Assembly: GCA_001632435.1 (NCBI GenBank)
Contig: KV424037.1
Coordinates: 36,260-100,259 of the forward strand
Length of the DNA: 64,000 bases
From: Calocera cornea HHB12733
Lineage: Eukaryota; Basidiomycota; Dacrymycetes; Dacrymycetales; Dacrymycetaceae
Direction of reading: 5' to 3'
Of the stretch, positions 58,896-64,000 are shown one piece after another. The stretch's first letter is position 1, and each line of letters opens with the position of its first letter. The notes beneath the pieces were generated by a model, which saw only the letters and a program-made list of their open reading frames with translations, was not told the origin of the DNA and did not search any database. The translations under genes and the position numbers were made by a program.

Positions 58896-59210
58896 TGTTC
58901 GGCTGGCCTGATTGTGCGACGGCGACGGCGTTTTGATGCGAAAGGTTGTGGAAGTTGGGAGCGACTTGTGAAAGAGTGGCATCTTTTATCATAGTTGCAA
59001 CTTAGGATAGGAAGAAACAGAGGCCAGTCGACTCAGTCCAGCGCAGCGGAAAAACATCGAATTCGGAACATCTTGCCGAAGGCCGCGGCGGGTGGCTTCA
59101 TGGAGCGCCTGTGAGTTCCCAAGATTGAGTAGGCTTGGTCATCTCAAAGTGGAGATCTAGATATAAAACCCAGTCTCGATCAAAGGCCGCCGGTGCGAGA
59201 GCGCCCCCAT

Positions 59211-59235
59211 TACGGAAGCCTTTCGCGGACAGCTT
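59211..59235 (+). repeat. Left terminal inverted repeat
   Basis: 25 bp, perfect complement of 60643-60667. Preceded by the direct repeat CCCCCAT at 59204-59210. Confidence 0.95.
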
Positions 59236-60220
59236 GCTTAGGGTCCTCAGACCCCGCGCTGCGGCGCGGGCTGAGCACCTGGCAGAATAGGGTGCACTTC
59301 AACTGGAAGTAAAATGGGAGCAATTTATGGCAATGGTGGTACCTGGGGTGTGACACATCTCATATTTATTGATTATCAGCATGCATTATTGTAGTGCAGT
59401 ATATAGGCAGGCATATTTGTCAATGCTAATATACTATGAAATATTATCCGGGTATATCACATCTGATAGGAAATCCACAGGTCATGGGTTAGGGGATGAA
59501 CCTTTTGGTCCCACATTGACCCCTGTCAGGACTCACCAAAACCAATCCCTCACAATATAGGATCTTGAACCGAGAAGGCACAAACCCCATCTCAACAGTC
59601 TCAAAACCATCTTGACAGAGTGTCCCTATTCTTCAAAGGTAAGAGGTGCTTGCCCTAAACTGACTGTACAGTCCCCTCTTTGAAGATGCTTCTGGCCTTC
59701 TCGTATATAGTATCGACCTGTTCATAGTTTCGTCCTTAGATCTGATCTCTTAGGATCCTCCACAATACTTGTGTAGTTGAACTAGGCAGTGTGATCTCAA
59801 TCTAAACTTCGAAACCTGTGAGGGCACACAGTCTAGCAAGGCTGCCGACTAAACCCGACTGAGTCGAAGAGACCGCAGCTGAGGGATTCGGGGGAGATCG
59901 TGGCTGACAGTATCCAAGAACCAACCAATCGTACCCTTTGTAAGTCCAACTAGGAGATACGTGGGATGTCAAAGGTAGTTCGGATGAAGCAAGCAGAATT
60001 CGGAGAGAGTTCGGATGTTCAGAGCGGGAGGATGGATGTGATGACCAGGCTTTCTCACAAGACTATGGAGATTCCTCAGAGATCAGATCTAAGGAGAAGC
60101 TACCAAAGGTACCGAAGGTTATATACGAAAAGAGTGAACATAGCCTCAGCTTCTCCCGTTCCACCGAACGTGAGACCCGACACTGCCTGGGGCAATGCCA
60201 ACTCCAGCATTACTCATCCG

Positions 60221-60260
60221 AACACTGCCAAACACTGCCGAGCACTGCCCCGCACAGCCA
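60221..60260. repeat. 10-bp tandem repeat, four diverged units
   Basis: Units AACACTGCCA, AACACTGCCG, AGCACTGCCC and CGCACAGCCA. Further ACACTGCC and AATGCCA words lie just upstream. Inside the transposon. Confidence 0.7.
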
Positions 60261-60642
60261 AAGGGTCACAGCCTTACTTAGCCTTACCTGATCCTGTGCC
60301 GATCTATCCGAAGTCGGGGCAAAATTGGTGTTCCCTGACACACAGACCCAGGGTCACCCTGACACTCACAGTATTCAATTGTGTATTTTATTCCATTTTT
60401 TGGCTATATATTTTGATAGTTAGTCTATATAACTTTTATAAGTATTGTCATCTGAATCCCTCAATTGAAGTGACAACTATGCACAAAGTGCTGCATGTGA
60501 TACAGATTAAGTGTGTGAATTATTACTATCCCTTTTGCTTCCATTTCCCTGCCCCTATGGCAATGGCAGTTCCGCGTTGTGCGAGGCACCCTGGGGTCCA
60601 AGCGCTTACCAAGCCTTTCTGGCCCGCTGATTGGCTGAGGCG

Positions 60643-60667
60643 AAGCTGTCCGCGAAAGGCTTCCGTA
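60643..60667 (-). repeat. Right terminal inverted repeat
   Basis: 25 bp, perfect complement of 59211-59235. Followed by CCCCCAT at 60668-60674. Confidence 0.95.
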
Positions 60668-60807
60668 CCCCCATAGTCATCCTGCTCAGGGATTGGTAAG
60701 CTCATTCCACTGCTTTCTCACGAAAGGGCGGGGCAACCTGACCCACGGTCTGAAGCCCATCAAAGGCGGTGCTGCTGCACGTGCCCCAGTACATCCGGGT
60801 TCCCGGA

Positions 60808-60846
60808 CACGGAATCCGGAATGAATTCCGGATTCCGGATTCCGTG
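60808..60846. repeat. GGAATCC-rich palindrome
   Basis: CACGGAATCCGG (60808-60819) is exactly complementary to CCGGATTCCGTG (60835-60846). A nested 12-bp palindrome (GGAATCCGGAAT against ATTCCGGATTCC) lies at 60811-60836. It sits about 165 bp before the KDZ transposase start and may mark the element end or a binding site. Confidence 0.8.
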
Positions 60847-61010
60847 GGGGCTGTGTAGTTTGCCCCCGCGGACTTAATTAAGATTTAAATACAAATACAT
60901 TCCGCTGCACGTGATTGTTGTGCTTCTACACGCGGAAATCGCGTGTTGAATGTATCATAGCGATAATTGACATTATTCTTCCCAGTACCTCATACCTTTG
61001 TCCAGCGACC

Positions 61011-63124
61011 ATGCAGCTATATGAGCTTCTCAATCAGCTTCTTCTCCTTCAACAGGACCTTTCTGGTGTCTCTGTTGAACAGCTGCTTTCCTTCCTGGGC
61101 CTAGCCCGCCGTCTCCAGACCAGAATTGCATGGCAAGAAGACCGTACTCTCTCCCTGGTAGATGTTTCCCCGCCAACCCTCCCCCATACTGTCGTTTCTT
61201 TCCTGAGCCATGCTATTGGCTTGCAAGATACGCAGATCTTGGCGCTATGGGGGGTCATGCGCCATGTCCTCTGGAACCCTGCAAGGGATGCTACCGCGGT
61301 CACTGCACCTCTTCTCGATGACTTCACTCCATTCCAAACTTACGCTCATCTCACAGAGCTTGGTAAGGATGCATCCAGCTATAAAGAATATACTTACAGA
61401 CTTCTTCCCAGCGGCTGAAGAATTCTACCCCCCCAATCGAACCTGCACCAATCTTCACTGCCCGCACTTCATTGACACCAGCCAACAAGCGCCTCTGTAT
61501 GATCCACAGCGCTACATTGCAGCATTGTACACTCTCAACAATGGTGCTTACCCCATTTCAACAACATCCCTCAAATGCCGCTCTTGCAACACCCGATACT
61601 ACATCAATTATGCCCGGCAGCAAGGTCCCAACCAGACTTGGTATCGACTTTACTATCAAGGTATGCCAACAGTTCTTCAGTCGGAGAAGCACCTCTTCTT
61701 TGAGGAGAAGCTTTGCCAAGTCTTTCGGTCTTATACAGTCCTCTCCCAGTAAGGACTGAATTCTCTATGATACTTCATTTGCTAACACTTACACAGTGCT
61801 TCAGCAAGTGCAACGGCCCAGTTCTACCACAACACGTTGGCCAACAATCATATTTTCAACACTGGCAGCTACTCTCCTCCTCTCCTGCGCAGTGAATATA
61901 TCTCAGACCTGTTCGACTTGTACTCCCTCCTCCTCCATCACTCTGAACAAGGCACCCAGCTTGCTCTCCCTGACTCTGCAGGAAGCCAGAGTGAGAGACT
62001 CATGGCAGCCATGTTGACGCGGAATCACTTCATGGCCGCAAATGGTCAGGAACAATGGGCTCATTCGTGCCAGGGGTGTCGAAAGTTCTTTGATAGAGAA
62101 GGAGAACAATGTCAGTACTATCCCAAAACACTACCCCTCTATCTACTGAACATACTTGGCAGACATGCTCTCTTGCGCTGTAACAGATGGGGTAGCCATC
62201 GGCCGCCCTTGTTGTGCAGTGCACAACTGCACAAACCCGCTCTCTACCAATCGCACACGATACTGTCTACCCCACTCCACTATGGAAACCCTTTGTTCTG
62301 TGGAAAGCTGTCAAGCCCCTGTTGAGCCCGGTCACAAGACCTGCTCATCTTCTAAACATCGTCAGTTAGAAGAAAACTACTATGCAGCCGGCCAATCAGC
62401 GCTCCTCCTGCGAGATCGACTAGATCGAGCAAGATCATACTCCCGAGAAGGAGATACTCCAGACCTTGGCCTCCCAAGTGGCCCACGACGAGCACGCAAG
62501 ACCGACAATGACCTCAAAGCAAGGTTTGGAAGAAGAAGCACCCACAATGAGCAACTGGTAGTAAGGCCATGTGGAATTATCATTGCCCGAGGAACCTTTT
62601 ATGGCGCCGAATCTCTTTCATCAGTTGCTGTAAGTCCCCCCCAAAGAGGTTAAACATGAGTTTACTCATATTGGGGTTAGGAGTTTCTCCGTGGTGTATT
62701 TCCCACCCAGAAATCGATGCCCGACGTGTTATTCTATGACAACAACTGCCGGCTCCACCAATACCTTGCTGGCCGTGGACCTATCCAGCAACACTTCAGC
62801 AAAACAGCCCTTGTTGTTGACGTGTTTCATTTCAAGAATCATCACTCTACAAAAGATGTGTATTGCACAACCCACTGCAATCCGATGGCATTCCCTCAAC
62901 TCTACAATCCGGAAACCGAGCGCTGGACCTTCAACTCCTCGGCATGCGAGCAGGCCAATGCCTGGCTGAACAATTTCCATGGGATTGTGCGAGAGATGCT
63001 CCCTGTAAGGTATGAGTTCTTCTTAGACGAGGTCATTAAAGCACGCAATCGCTTCCTTGTTGATGAGTTGCGACGGAACAGACAGGGACCTTACCTCATT
63101 GATAGACGTCTGCTCTTACAATGA
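61011..63124 (+). CDS. KDZ-type transposase with CxC5/CxC6-like cysteine clusters
   Basis: Exons 61011-61362, 61400-61748, 61797-62110, 62163-62629 and 62681-63124 (introns 37, 48, 52 and 51 nt) give 641 aa with no internal stop. Cysteine clusters: CTNLHCPHF and CRSCNTRYY in exon 2, SCQGCRKFF in exon 3, and CCAVHNCTNPL followed by RYCLPH in exon 4; these recall the CxC5 and CxC6 clusters linked to KDZ transposases. Exon 5 carries the RNase-H-like end: DVLFYDNNCRLHQYL, VVDVFHFKNHHSTKDVYC, FNSSACEQANAWL and FFLDEVIKARN. KDZ elements are cut-and-paste transposons common in Agaricomycetes. The ATG at 61011 is the first in the spliced frame after an AT-rich leader. The copy looks intact and potentially active, although the exact boundaries of its element are not found. 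Confidence 0.8.
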
Positions 63125-63182
63125 GTGGTGGTTTCTAGTATTCAATAGGTATATACTTGATATACAGAAGGGTTACCCCACA

Positions 63183-63902
63183 TTACAAGGACGGTTTGCT
63201 ATCTTCCCCCTGAGCCACAGCTTCCTGGGCTGCTCTTTCTTGACGAGCCCTTTCCTGATCGAGCTTGGCCAACAGCCGGAACCCAGTCCAGGACTGCTCC
63301 CCTTTCTTGGTAGCATATGTCTCTCGAGTACTGGGGTCAGCTACATGGAGCCAGCGCAAGTTGTCAGTCCAGGTGGTTGAGGGGATGGTATGTCCTATCA
63401 CCGCAGCCTGGGCAGCAGCCAATGTATGTCTCATCTCAACCATCCTTGTGACCTCATCTATCTCCCGCTTGACCTGGTTGAAGGTGCGCGTGTTAGGCCA
63501 GTTTGCTGGGCGGCCACGCGGCTTCTTCAGGGATGGTTTCGAGGAGCCCGGCCCGGGCTGTAAGATAGAGGCTGCCTGCTTGTCCAGAGTGACATTGGAG
63601 GCTGACACCACGGGTGCGAGTAACTCCGGCTCACTTCCACTAGTGCTCGTCCTGTTCTTGCGCTTTTTCTCCTGTGCTGCGGCCCACATGTCTCCAGATG
63701 TTTCTTCCAAGGGGGAACATGGGCTCTCAGGCACTGCTGTAGTAGTCCTCTGTGGGGTGGGAGTGTTGAACGAAGCTCCTCGGCGAAGATCCTGTGGAAG
63801 GGCTACTGGGCTGTGCTCTGCCATTGCTGATGCAACCGCAGGATGGTTTTTGACAACCCCACCATGCCGGAAAAATATCACATCTTCACGCTTGATCTCC
63901 AT
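63183..63902 (-). CDS. Hypothetical AT-hook-like protein, possibly extending past the right edge
   Basis: 239 codons from ATG 63902. Ser/Pro-rich N-terminal half; KKPRGRPANWP near residue 130 is an AT-hook-like DNA-binding core; then a predicted helical segment FNQVKREIDEVTRMVEMRHT, TTWTDNLRWLHVADPSTRET and a Glu/Ala/Arg-rich coiled tail. It converges on the KDZ transposase with 58 bp between stops and could be a second gene of the same mobile element or its host context. More exons may lie right of 63902, where the frame upstream has no obvious acceptor. Function not recognised. Confidence 0.5.
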   Translation of the reverse strand: MEIKREDVIFFRHGGVVKNHPAVASAMAEHSPVALPQDLRRGASFNTPTPQRTTTAVPESPCSPLEETSGDMWAAAQEKKRKNRTSTSGSEPELLAPVVSASNVTLDKQAASILQPGPGSSKPSLKKPRGRPANWPNTRTFNQVKREIDEVTRMVEMRHTLAAAQAAVIGHTIPSTTWTDNLRWLHVADPSTRETYATKKGEQSWTGFRLLAKLDQERARQERAAQEAVAQGEDSKPSL

Positions 63903-64000
63903 GGAGGCGTCGTGCTGATAGGTGGCCCATCGCCCTGCGGAGAGGATGAAGACCTCAAGATAGTCCCTCCCTGGGTACTCGCTGGCAAGGATCTTCTGCA

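Larger units (their letters stand above)
59211..60667. mobile_element. 1.46-kb non-autonomous DNA transposon with 25-bp perfect TIRs
   Basis: Begins TACGGAAGCCTTTCGCGGAC (then AGCTT) at 59211 and ends with the exact reverse complement at 60643-60667. CCCCCAT lies directly outside both ends (59204-59210 and 60668-60674). The interior is AT-rich and has no recognisable transposase, so it must be mobilised in trans. Near the left end is a GC-rich hairpin (59246-59275), and near the right end a 10-bp tandem array (60221-60260). The 7-bp duplication (8 bp if one mismatch is allowed) fits the hAT and KDZ/Zisupton classes, and a KDZ-type transposase gene sits 344 bp away; the link is inference. Confidence 0.85.

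Noticed and set aside
1..64000. tRNA, rRNA and CRISPR arrays
   Set aside because: No T-loop/acceptor pairs convincing by eye, no rRNA-like blocks and no spaced direct repeats; a tRNAscan run would be decisive for tRNAs.

Overview
This is nuclear DNA of a filamentous basidiomycete, most likely an Agaricomycete. The reasons are short (about 40-75 nt) GT-AG introns that interrupt nearly every conserved gene, GC-rich exons with long Ser/Pro/Gly-rich stretches, and mobile-element families typical of mushroom-forming fungi: a Plavaka-type transposase fragment, a DUF6698-type gene, and a KDZ-type transposase with cysteine clusters. I cannot name a species. All exon joins were worked out by eye from splice signals and protein continuity.

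Layout. 1-3.4 kb is a mobile-element block. A Plavaka-like transposase N-terminus runs leftwards off the window, diverging from a DUF6698-like gene that runs right. The whole block is dotted with the octamer TCGGAACC/GGTTCCGA. 5.2-10 kb carries a coiled-coil, low-complexity protein, the mitochondrial GTPase MTG1, and a tiny three-exon mitochondrial ribosomal protein bL33m gene that diverges from MTG1. 12.7-19.4 kb holds three paralogues of a DUF7770-like family around the checkpoint kinase CHK1. 20.4-30.3 kb is a conserved block: autophagy protease ATG4, an ankyrin-PH-FFAT-ORD oxysterol-binding protein, and a peroxisomal 2,4-dienoyl-CoA reductase ending in ARL. 30.3-36.0 kb has no gene I can support. 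36.0-41.9 kb has an HMG-box transcription factor convergent with tRNase Z, which has one anomalous 841-nt intron.

43.4-50.1 kb is the most unusual region: five head-to-tail, intronless paralogues of the putative amidoligase family (Amidoligase_2, glutamine-synthetase-like COOH-NH2 ligases). They grade from two copies with damaged catalytic motifs on the left to three canonical copies on the right. The last two share sequence in their 5' leaders, so the array is still expanding. 51.4-57.1 kb is a very large SH3-TBC protein. It is followed by a glyoxalase-fold pseudogene with two nonsense codons and an EF1B-gamma-like GST.

59.2-60.7 kb is a 1.46-kb element with perfect 25-bp terminal inverted repeats and a CCCCCAT target duplication. 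Immediately to its right is an apparently intact KDZ-type transposase gene (five exons, 641 aa). The window ends in an AT-hook-like ORF on the minus strand.

The housekeeping genes (MTG1, bL33m, CHK1, ATG4, OSBP, reductase, tRNase Z, TBC, GST) are scattered and do not form a pathway. The lineage-specific families (DUF7770, amidoligase, DUF6698, KDZ, Plavaka) are clustered between them, as expected of fast-evolving fungal accessory segments.
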